Source of the DNA: Myxococcales bacterium
GTDB taxonomy: Bacteria; Myxococcota; Polyangia; Fen-1088
Reading direction: 5' to 3'
NCBI GenBank assembly: GCA_003159055.1
Contig: PMLH01000629.1
Coordinates: 1-6,256, forward strand
DNA length: 6,256 nucleotides
Below, in pieces: positions 1 through 4,983 of this stretch; within the stretch, counting starts at the first letter, position 1, and each line of letters begins with the position of its first letter. Both the position numbers and the translations under genes were made by a program. The notes beneath the pieces were generated by a model. It was not told where the DNA came from. It was given only the letters and a program-made list of their open reading frames with translations, and searched no databases.

Positions 1-339
1 TTCCTTCAGCGCCACGTCCGCCGCTCTGCCGATGAGGTCGTCACCCATGCCGCCCGCGATACGGCCGACCCGCCCGACCGAGCACGGCACCACGACCAGT
101 GCATCCCAAAGCGCGGATCCCGAGGCGAAGGCACAGGTGAAATCGTCGTTTTCGTACTCACGGAAGCCGCCTGGGCTTTCCGCGCCCAGCTCGTGCTGCC
201 ACACGCGCTTGCCGTTGGTGGAATAGCAGATCGCGACCTGCAGGCTCGCATCCGTCTTCTGCGCCTCGGCCATGGCATCCAAGAATCGCTTTGCATACAG
301 CGACCCCGACGCCCCGCTGATGGCCACCAGGATCTTCAT
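1..339 (-). CDS. ubiX: Flavin prenyltransferase UbiX, N-terminal part (3' end outside window)
   Basis: UbiX joins dimethylallyl phosphate to FMN to make prenylated FMN, the cofactor of UbiD-type decarboxylases in quinone synthesis. The visible 113 residues start MKILVAISGASGS, the family's Rossmann-like opening with the FMN phosphate-binding GASG loop (residues 9-12). They continue with an ASGS segment (72-75), a PCS motif (85-87) and an IAGGMGDDLIGRAADVALKE block (94-113), all in family order. Full-length UbiX is about 190-210 residues, so roughly the last 80 are missing, including the usual conserved Arg/Glu region that binds the phosphate. The ATG (339-337) overlaps the TGA of ubiE as ATGA. 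There is no strong Shine-Dalgarno, so expression probably depends on coupling to ubiE. The frame is open to the window edge with no sign of damage. Pad1/UbiX paralogues acting on other decarboxylases cannot be excluded, but the neighbouring ubiE and prenyl synthase genes favour a quinone role. Confidence 0.93.
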   Translation of the reverse strand, partial: MKILVAISGASGSLYAKRFLDAMAEAQKTDASLQVAICYSTNGKRVWQHELGAESPGGFREYENDDFTCAFASGSALWDALVVVPCSVGRVGRIAGGMGDDLIGRAADVALKE

Positions 340-1034
340 TCGGCCACCACCAGCGACGCCACGCCAGCCGGGAACAGGTCGCGGCCACGAACCTGCGAAA
401 AGCCGACCTCGCGCAGAAGGCCTTCGAATTCCGCTCGGCTGAGAAAACGCGCGATCGAATCCGGCAAGTACCGGTAGGCGGCGGCATCGCCCGTGACCAT
501 GCGCCCGAGCAACGGCAGCACGCGAGCGTTGTAAAATCCGTCGAAGAACGCCCGCTCTTTGCGCGGCCGAAAGAATTCGAGCACCACGAGGCGACCGCCG
601 GGCCGTACCACGCGGCGAAGCTCGGTCATCGCGCGGCGAAGGTCGCGCAGGTTGCGCACGCAGAAGGAAGACCAGGCGGCGTCGAAAACTGAATGTTGAT
701 ACGGCAAGGCGTGACCGTCGGCCAGCTGGACCGCGATACCGCTCGCGCCCGGCTTGGTCTTTCCCTGCACGAGCATGTTGCGTGCGAAGTCAGCGCCGAA
801 CACCCGCGCGCTTGGCCGTCTGCGCAGAATCTCGATACCCCCATCGAGCGTGCCTGCGCCCAAGTCGAGCACGCACGGCGCATCGCCAAGCCCGTCAAGC
901 AAGAGCCGAATCGCCTTGCGCCGCCACCATCGGTCAACGCCGGCCGACATCACACGATTCGCTCGGTCGTAGTGCCTGGCGATGCGATCAAACATTTGCC
1001 GTACGTCGGTTTCCGGAACCGCGGCGGACATCAT
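336..1034 (-). CDS. ubiE: UbiE/MenG-type quinone C-methyltransferase
   Basis: This is a SAM-dependent class I methyltransferase that C-methylates a prenylated quinol ring: demethylmenaquinol to menaquinol and/or the equivalent ubiquinone step. The 232 residues include the N-terminal UbiE signature around YDRANRVMSAGVDRWW (22-37), SAM motif I VLDLGAGTLDGG (55-66), the acidic second-strand residue in GADF (D82), LADGHALPY (104-112), a VFDAAWSSFCVRNLRDL block (116-132) and the second signature RVVRPGGRLVVLEFFRP (141-157). The C-terminus has the YLPDSIARF block (189-197). Length is normal (230-250). Some signature positions differ: the usual His of the first signature is Asp34 and the usual Ser after LEF is Phe155. 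Start: tandem ATGs at 1034 and 1031. The first gives an ATGA overlap with the prenyl synthase stop, like the other junctions, and is preferred; the second would shorten the protein by one residue. The open frame continues upstream to 1466, but that stretch lies antiphase inside the prenyl synthase gene and matches nothing. Confidence 0.92.
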   Translation of the reverse strand: MMSAAVPETDVRQMFDRIARHYDRANRVMSAGVDRWWRRKAIRLLLDGLGDAPCVLDLGAGTLDGGIEILRRRPSARVFGADFARNMLVQGKTKPGASGIAVQLADGHALPYQHSVFDAAWSSFCVRNLRDLRRAMTELRRVVRPGGRLVVLEFFRPRKERAFFDGFYNARVLPLLGRMVTGDAAAYRYLPDSIARFLSRAEFEGLLREVGFSQVRGRDLFPAGVASLVVAE

Positions 1035-2050
1035 GCCACCCGATCGACCGAAAGCCGGCACAGCTCGGCGAGCCCATCGCGGTAGGGTGAGCTTGGCAGC
1101 ACCGGCAGCTCGGCGATAGCCTCGTCGGCGAACGCCAGCGCGCGCTTGCGGGCCCGTTCGACGCCGCCGGCGGCCCTCACCGCGGTCAAGATCTCGCGCG
1201 CCTTGTCCGCAGGAATCCCCAGGTCGCCCAAGGCATTCCGGATGCGCAAACGCAGATCGAGATCGGTGTCGCACGCAAGCAGGACCGGCAAGGTCAGCTT
1301 TCCTTCTTGCAGGTCGCGGCCCGCCGACTTGCCGCTGACCCGTTCGTCGCTGGTGCAATCGAGCACGTCGTCGATGATCTGAAATGCGCGGCCGAGCGCG
1401 CGCCCGAAACGGCCCAGCGCCGGGTCGAGCGACGGCGGAAGCACGCCGCCCACGCGCGCGCACCATGCCACCAGGGAGGCGGTCTTGCGGTCGACGACGC
1501 GCAGGTACGCAGGGATGGTCAAGTCGGGATTGCCGGCGCCCTCCAGTTGCGCGACTTCACCCTCCGCCATTTCCGTCACGGTCGCTGCGAGCGAGCGGAC
1601 CATCGCAATCGAGCCAGTCGACGCCACCAGGTCGAGGCCGCGGGCCAGACAAAAGTCGCCGACCAACACCGCGACGCCGTTGCCGTAGATCATCCGAGCG
1701 GCGGGCCGCCCGCGGCGAACGCTGCCGTTGTCGACCACGTCGTCGTGAAACAAGGTCGCGGTGTGGATCAATTCCGCGGCACAGCCGGCCGCCACTGCCT
1801 GATCCAAGTCGGTTTGGCTGGCGCGCGCAACCAGCACCGAGAGCAGCGGCCGCAAGCGTTTGCCGCCCGCTCCAAGCAAGTGTCCGCCCACTTCCGGAAT
1901 CCGCCCGACCGGACTGTCCATCTGCTTGGCAAGCCAGGTTTCCACCAACTGCATTTCGCTTTCCACGAGCGAAGCCAGATCGCCCACCTGGCCGCGCGAA
2001 ACCGGGCTTGCCTTGGTCAGGTGGTCTATGTGGACGGCCGCTTGGCTCAT
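1031..2050 (-). CDS. Long-chain polyprenyl diphosphate synthase (trans-isoprenyl, IspB/HepT type)
   Basis: This enzyme condenses isopentenyl diphosphate units onto an allylic primer to make the all-trans side chain of respiratory quinones. The 339-residue protein has the complete family layout: GGKRLRPLL (62-70), the first aspartate-rich motif HDDVVD (D103, D104, D107) followed by GSVRRGRPA (109-117), GDFCLARGL (131-139), a K189-T190 pair, the second aspartate-rich motif QIIDDVLD (D227, D228, D231) and GKSAGRDLQEGKLTLP (240-255). The residues five and four places before the first Asp are Ala98 and Thr99. Short-chain synthases often have bulky aromatics there, so the small pair suggests a long product (C30 or more); the exact length cannot be read from sequence. 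The ATG (2050-2048) overlaps the rlmN stop as ATGA, with a weak AGG about six bases upstream. The TGA overlaps the ubiE start. The adjacent ubiE and ubiX make quinone tail synthesis the likely job. Names used for relatives include ispB, hepT and sdsA; I cannot choose among them. Confidence 0.94.
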   Translation of the reverse strand: MSQAAVHIDHLTKASPVSRGQVGDLASLVESEMQLVETWLAKQMDSPVGRIPEVGGHLLGAGGKRLRPLLSVLVARASQTDLDQAVAAGCAAELIHTATLFHDDVVDNGSVRRGRPAARMIYGNGVAVLVGDFCLARGLDLVASTGSIAMVRSLAATVTEMAEGEVAQLEGAGNPDLTIPAYLRVVDRKTASLVAWCARVGGVLPPSLDPALGRFGRALGRAFQIIDDVLDCTSDERVSGKSAGRDLQEGKLTLPVLLACDTDLDLRLRIRNALGDLGIPADKAREILTAVRAAGGVERARKRALAFADEAIAELPVLPSSPYRDGLAELCRLSVDRVA

Positions 2051-3141
2051 GAAACCTGTCTCGTGAATCTAAGATCGAAAAGTTGGGCCGGCGTGCCGCC
2101 CGATCGCGCGGCAAGTTGCCCGCAGGCAGCCGCGGCGTCATCCCCGCGGGGAGTCCGGATATACACCGGGAGGTCGTCCCTCCGCACCATGTTCTGGAAG
2201 GCTAGCACGCGCGCCTCGCTGGGACGCTGGTACGGCAGCCCCGGCACGGGATTCCAGGGAATCAGGTTCACTTTGCTCGGAATGTTCGCTATCAGCCGCG
2301 GCAGGCGGGCAGCGTCCATGTCGGAATCATTGACCCCGGCGAACAGCACGTATTCAAAGGTGATTCTCCGATGATGCGCGAGCGGAAATCGGCGCGCGGC
2401 GGCCAGCAGCGCTTCGATATTCCAGCGCCGATTTACCGGCATGATCTCGTCGCGGACCTCGTCGGTGGTGGCGTTGAGGGAAATGGCAAGGTTGGGGGCC
2501 GGGTGCACCTTGGCCAGGGTGTCGATGCCGGTCACCACACCGGAGGTTGACACCGTCAGCCGCCGCGGCGAAAGCCCGGCGCCCCAAGGGTGCTCAATGA
2601 TGGACAGTGCGCGCGTGACCTGTTCCAGGTTGTGCATCGGCTCGCCCATGCCCATGAAGACTATATTTGTCGGCTTTTGACCAGCACTCTCCATCGCCCA
2701 GTAGAGCTGCTCGACTATTTCGCCCGCGCTCAGGTTGCGGCCAAAGCCCAAGGTCGCCGTCGCGCAAAACGCGCACCCCCACGCACACCCGACCTGGCTG
2801 GAAACGCAAAGGGTCAGTTTGCTGCGCTCCTGCTTGTCGTCGGGAATCAGAACGCTCTCGATAGCGCGGCCGTCGTGGGTGCGGAAGCGAAACTTGCGCG
2901 TGCCGTCGGCAGATTCAACCATGCCATCCGGCGCCAGCGGCACCAGCGGCGCATCGGCCAAGAACGCATCCCGCAAGGCACGCGGGACCGTCGACGGCGC
3001 CAGCGGAATGCGAACCCCGCCCATGCCTCCCGCCCCCGGTCCGTGCAGCCAACGGAAGAGCTGCTCGGCCCGAAATGGAGGCTCTCCCGCACGCGCGACG
3101 CGTTCGCGAAGCTCCACAAGGGTGAATGATCGCAAGTCCAA
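2047..3141 (-). CDS. rlmN: Dual-specificity 23S rRNA (A2503-C2) / tRNA (A37-C2) methyltransferase RlmN
   Basis: RlmN is a cytoplasmic radical-SAM enzyme that methylates C2 of A2503 in 23S rRNA and of A37 in some tRNAs, using a methylated cysteine as intermediate. The 364-residue protein has the radical-SAM cluster motif CAWGCAFC (Cys119, Cys123, Cys126), the preceding ESVLIP segment with the conserved Glu95, GMGEP (164-168), VSTSGVV (197-203), LAISLNA (218-224), MPVNRRWNIEALLAA (234-248), NLIPWNPV (292-299) and the RGDDAAAACGQLA tail (332-344) containing the methyl-carrier Cys340. All key residues are present and the length is typical. RlmN rather than Cfr is supported by the overall fit and the housekeeping context. 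Start: the best fit is TTG (3141-3139), because the conserved DLRSFTLVEL region follows at once and an in-frame TAA stands at 3153-3151. The next in-frame candidate, GTG at residue 9, would cut into this conserved region. No Shine-Dalgarno is visible before the TTG. The TGA overlaps the next gene's ATG. Confidence 0.95.
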   Translation of the reverse strand: MDLRSFTLVELRERVARAGEPPFRAEQLFRWLHGPGAGGMGGVRIPLAPSTVPRALRDAFLADAPLVPLAPDGMVESADGTRKFRFRTHDGRAIESVLIPDDKQERSKLTLCVSSQVGCAWGCAFCATATLGFGRNLSAGEIVEQLYWAMESAGQKPTNIVFMGMGEPMHNLEQVTRALSIIEHPWGAGLSPRRLTVSTSGVVTGIDTLAKVHPAPNLAISLNATTDEVRDEIMPVNRRWNIEALLAAARRFPLAHHRRITFEYVLFAGVNDSDMDAARLPRLIANIPSKVNLIPWNPVPGLPYQRPSEARVLAFQNMVRRDDLPVYIRTPRGDDAAAACGQLAARSGGTPAQLFDLRFTRQVS

Positions 3142-3149
3142 GCGTGCGG

Positions 3150-3178
3150 ATTATAGCGTCAGATCTCCAGGATGCCGG
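3150..3178 (-). promoter_or_regulatory. Candidate promoter for the rlmN-quinone operon
   Basis: The minus strand reads a perfect TATAAT at 3155-3150, in the 82-base gap between mdh and rlmN. Seventeen bases upstream (3178-3173) lies CCGGCA, only a 3/6 match to TTGACA. Transcription from this -10 would begin near 3144-3142, essentially at the rlmN TTG (3141), giving a leaderless or nearly leaderless message. A perfect -10 hexamer in such GC-rich DNA is suggestive, but the weak -35 and the missing leader leave the call uncertain. I see no terminator with a T-run after mdh, so read-through from mdh is also possible. Confidence 0.4.
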
Positions 3179-3223
3179 CAGATCGGAGACCGCGGCGCGG
3201 CAACCGCCGGCAAGGGCGCGTGC

Positions 3224-4162
3224 TTACAGGCGCTTCGATGCTTCGATCAGCTCGCGCACGGCCTTGGCGGAGTTGTCGAGCATCTGCTTTTCGGACGCGT
3301 CGAGGGTGATTTCGACCACCTTCTCGACGCCCTTGCCACCCAGAATCACCGGCACGCCGATGTACAGGTCCTGGTAGCCATATTCGCCGCGCAGGTACGC
3401 CGCACAAGGAACCAGGCGCTTGTCGTCGTGAAGATACGCCCTGGCCATCTGAATGGCCGAAGCGGCAGGGGCGTAGTAGGCGCTGGTGCCCATCAGCTTG
3501 ACCACCTCGGCGCCGCCGTTGCGGGTGCGCTCGATGATCGCGGCCAATTGGTCGGCAGGCACCAACTGCCGAACCGGAATGCCGTTGATGGTGCAGTAGC
3601 TCGGCACCGGCACCATGGTGTCGCCGTGCCCGCCCAGCACCATGGCGCGCACGTCCTTCACCGCTACGCCAGCGGCTTGCGCGAGAAAAAGCTGCAGCCG
3701 GGCGGAATCGAGGATGCCGGCCATACCAACCACGTGCTCGGGCGGAAAGCCGGTGACTTCCTTCATCGCGTACACCATGGCGTCGAGCGGATTCGACACC
3801 ACGATCACGAAGGCGTTCGGGCAGCGCGTGCGCAGATTCTCGGCCACACTGCGGATGATCTTCAGATTGATGCTGAGGAGATCGTCGCGCGACATGCCCG
3901 GCTTGCGCGGCACGCCGGCGGTCACGATGACCACGTCCGCGCCGGCGAGGTCGTCCCAGTGTGCAGTACCACGGATGCTCGCGTCGTAGCCGAGCACGGC
4001 GCCGTTCTGTTCCAGATCCAGCGCCTTGCCCTGCGCGACACCCAGCTTTTCCGGAATGTCGAAAAGCCACACGTCGCCCAGCTCCTGCCGGGCCGCCAGC
4101 GCCGCCAGCTCACCGCCGATGTTGCCCGCTCCGACCAGAGCAATCTTCTTCCGCTGCGACAT
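3224..4162 (-). CDS. mdh: NAD-dependent malate dehydrogenase (LDH-like type)
   Basis: Malate dehydrogenase interconverts malate and oxaloacetate with NAD in the TCA cycle, in the cytoplasm. The 312-residue protein shows the NAD-binding GAGNIGG loop (11-17), Asp35 at the end of the second strand (favouring NAD over NADP), the substrate-binding loop VPRKPGMSRDDLL (84-96) with Arg86 and Arg92, VSNPLDAM (122-129) with Asn124, GILDSAR (149-155) with Asp152 and Arg155, and GGHGD (177-181) with catalytic His179. Arg86 at the specificity position, where lactate dehydrogenases usually have Gln, supports malate as substrate. Length is normal for the LDH-like MDH group (about 310). The ATG is well placed, with a purine-rich Shine-Dalgarno just upstream. 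The gene lies 47 bases after the beta-barrel gene and ends with TAA 82 bases before rlmN, so it may be transcribed with either neighbour. Confidence 0.96.
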   Translation of the reverse strand: MSQRKKIALVGAGNIGGELAALAARQELGDVWLFDIPEKLGVAQGKALDLEQNGAVLGYDASIRGTAHWDDLAGADVVIVTAGVPRKPGMSRDDLLSINLKIIRSVAENLRTRCPNAFVIVVSNPLDAMVYAMKEVTGFPPEHVVGMAGILDSARLQLFLAQAAGVAVKDVRAMVLGGHGDTMVPVPSYCTINGIPVRQLVPADQLAAIIERTRNGGAEVVKLMGTSAYYAPAASAIQMARAYLHDDKRLVPCAAYLRGEYGYQDLYIGVPVILGGKGVEKVVEITLDASEKQMLDNSAKAVRELIEASKRL

Positions 4163-4167
4163 CAGAT

Positions 4168-4176
4168 CCCTTTCCT
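4168..4176 (-). promoter_or_regulatory. Shine-Dalgarno of mdh
   Basis: The minus strand reads AGGAAAGGG, ending five bases before the mdh ATG (4162). This is one of only two strong ribosome-binding sites in the window; the four downstream genes lack one, in keeping with coupling or leaderless initiation. A little upstream, CCCAG and CTGGG (4183-4187 and 4191-4195) could form a small 5-bp hairpin with a three-base loop, of unknown significance. Confidence 0.7.
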
Positions 4177-4210
4177 TTTCTCCCCAGCCCCTGGGTACAG
4201 CCTGCCCACG

Positions 4211-4912
4211 CTAGAGAACGAAGCCGGCGTTCAGCCCGAAGACCGTGCCGAACACCCCCTGGTAACCAGCGTAGGGCGTGACCGTCCATACGTGCCCGCC
4301 CGACTTGAAGCCCAGGTTCGCGCGCACGAGAGCCCTCCCGCTGTGCTTCGACTGGGCTGGCGGGGTGTTGACGTCTCGGTTGACGTCACCGACCCATGCA
4401 GCGTTCTGGTCATGCGCATTGGAGTAGGCGCGGGTGTACATGAAGTCGTAGGCAAGCAGCACTTCGGGAATCAGAAGCGTGCTGGTGCCGATCTCGAAGC
4501 GGCGGTAGACGGACGGGCCGAGCACGATGCCCCACCCATCCGGACCAGCGTAACCGTTGTTGTTGTTGTAGAGCACCTTCTCGACCGCAACAAAGATAGA
4601 GATGGCGACCGGCATCTCGTTGTCATCGGGGCGAAAGGCATGAATATTCATGAAGGGCGCAAAATTGAAGGCGTTGAGGTTCTTGCGATCGCCGCTCGTG
4701 AGGCGGGATCCGGTCGCGTCCAGGCCCATGTCGAGAACCCCACGGTAGGAGTACGCGACGCTCAACGCACCTCCGTAGAGGCTCCCGTATTGTCCGCCGA
4801 GCGTGGCACTCATGGTGCTAGGGTCGCCCTTGTCAATGAAGATGCTCTGCGCGTTAGCCGAGCTAGCAAGCAGGATTGCGGTCAGGAAGCAGAGTCCGGT
4901 CAGTTTTCGCAT
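4211..4912 (-). CDS. Putative outer-membrane beta-barrel protein, function unknown
   Basis: I do not recognise a named family. The 233-residue product starts MRKLTGLCFLTAILLASSANA, a classic Sec signal peptide (basic N-region, hydrophobic core, likely SPase I cleavage after Ala21 in the ANA site). The mature part is rich in Gly, Tyr, Asn and alternating hydrophobic/polar stretches typical of amphipathic strands: about residues 34-42, 47-57, 58-66, 80-92, 102-114, 126-138, 145-160, 194-203, 207-217 and 222-232. That suggests a barrel of roughly ten strands with loops such as the Asn/Gly/Pro-rich 116-127 and the long 162-192. The last residue is Leu rather than the usual terminal aromatic. It has no Cys after the signal, so it is not a lipoprotein. 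Start: ATG at 4912, seven bases after a strong GGGAGG. The frame extends five codons further to a TTG at 4927, but that would run through the Shine-Dalgarno. Small porin, adhesin or envelope-stability roles are all possible; the neighbours do not decide. Confidence 0.75.
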   Translation of the reverse strand: MRKLTGLCFLTAILLASSANAQSIFIDKGDPSTMSATLGGQYGSLYGGALSVAYSYRGVLDMGLDATGSRLTSGDRKNLNAFNFAPFMNIHAFRPDDNEMPVAISIFVAVEKVLYNNNNGYAGPDGWGIVLGPSVYRRFEIGTSTLLIPEVLLAYDFMYTRAYSNAHDQNAAWVGDVNRDVNTPPAQSKHSGRALVRANLGFKSGGHVWTVTPYAGYQGVFGTVFGLNAGFVL

Positions 4913-4919
4913 CAGGGTT

Positions 4920-4925
4920 CCTCCC
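4920..4925 (-). promoter_or_regulatory. Shine-Dalgarno that fixes the start of the beta-barrel gene
   Basis: GGGAGG on the minus strand ends seven bases before the ATG at 4912. Its position rules against the upstream in-frame TTG (4927-4925), and the resulting N-terminus is a textbook signal peptide. Confidence 0.8.
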
Positions 4926-4936
4926 AAGCGGCAGCC

Positions 4937-4965
4937 ATGATGTCACGGCTCGCCTTTCGGTCCAA
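4937..4965 (-). promoter_or_regulatory. Possible extended -10 promoter for the beta-barrel gene
   Basis: In the 71-base gap after the SNF2 gene, the minus strand has TTGGAC (4965-4960, 3/6 to TTGACA), a 17-base spacer and CATCAT (4942-4937, 4/6 to TATAAT) directly preceded by TGA, which gives the TGN extended -10 pattern. Transcription would start near 4930, leaving a short leader with the Shine-Dalgarno. The hexamers are weak, so this is only a candidate. Confidence 0.25.
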
Positions 4966-4983
4966 GCACTTAACTAGCGCCAA

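Noticed and set aside
1035..1466. N-terminal extension of the ubiE frame giving a 376-residue protein
   Set aside because: The extension lies within the prenyl synthase gene in another frame, is Arg/Ala-rich low-complexity sequence and is absent from UbiE proteins; the ATGA start at 1034 fits the family length.
1307..2374. A 355-codon plus-strand open frame opposite the prenyl synthase and rlmN
   Set aside because: It is a shadow of the two minus-strand genes, with no recognisable motif and no ribosome-binding site of note.
3162..3189. Short inverted repeats (GATCT/AGATC, TCTCC/GGAGA) in the mdh-rlmN gap as an operator or terminator
   Set aside because: The arms are five bases, the two pairings are offset and incompatible with one clean stem, and there is no T-run. 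Chance is a sufficient explanation.
3159..4070. A 303-codon minus-strand frame overlapping mdh
   Set aside because: It is an out-of-frame reading of mdh, which has all its catalytic motifs in the other frame.
4183..4195. Hairpin CCCAG/CTGGG between the beta-barrel gene and mdh as an intrinsic terminator
   Set aside because: The stem is only five pairs, and neither strand has a T-run after it; on the minus strand a purine-rich Shine-Dalgarno follows instead.
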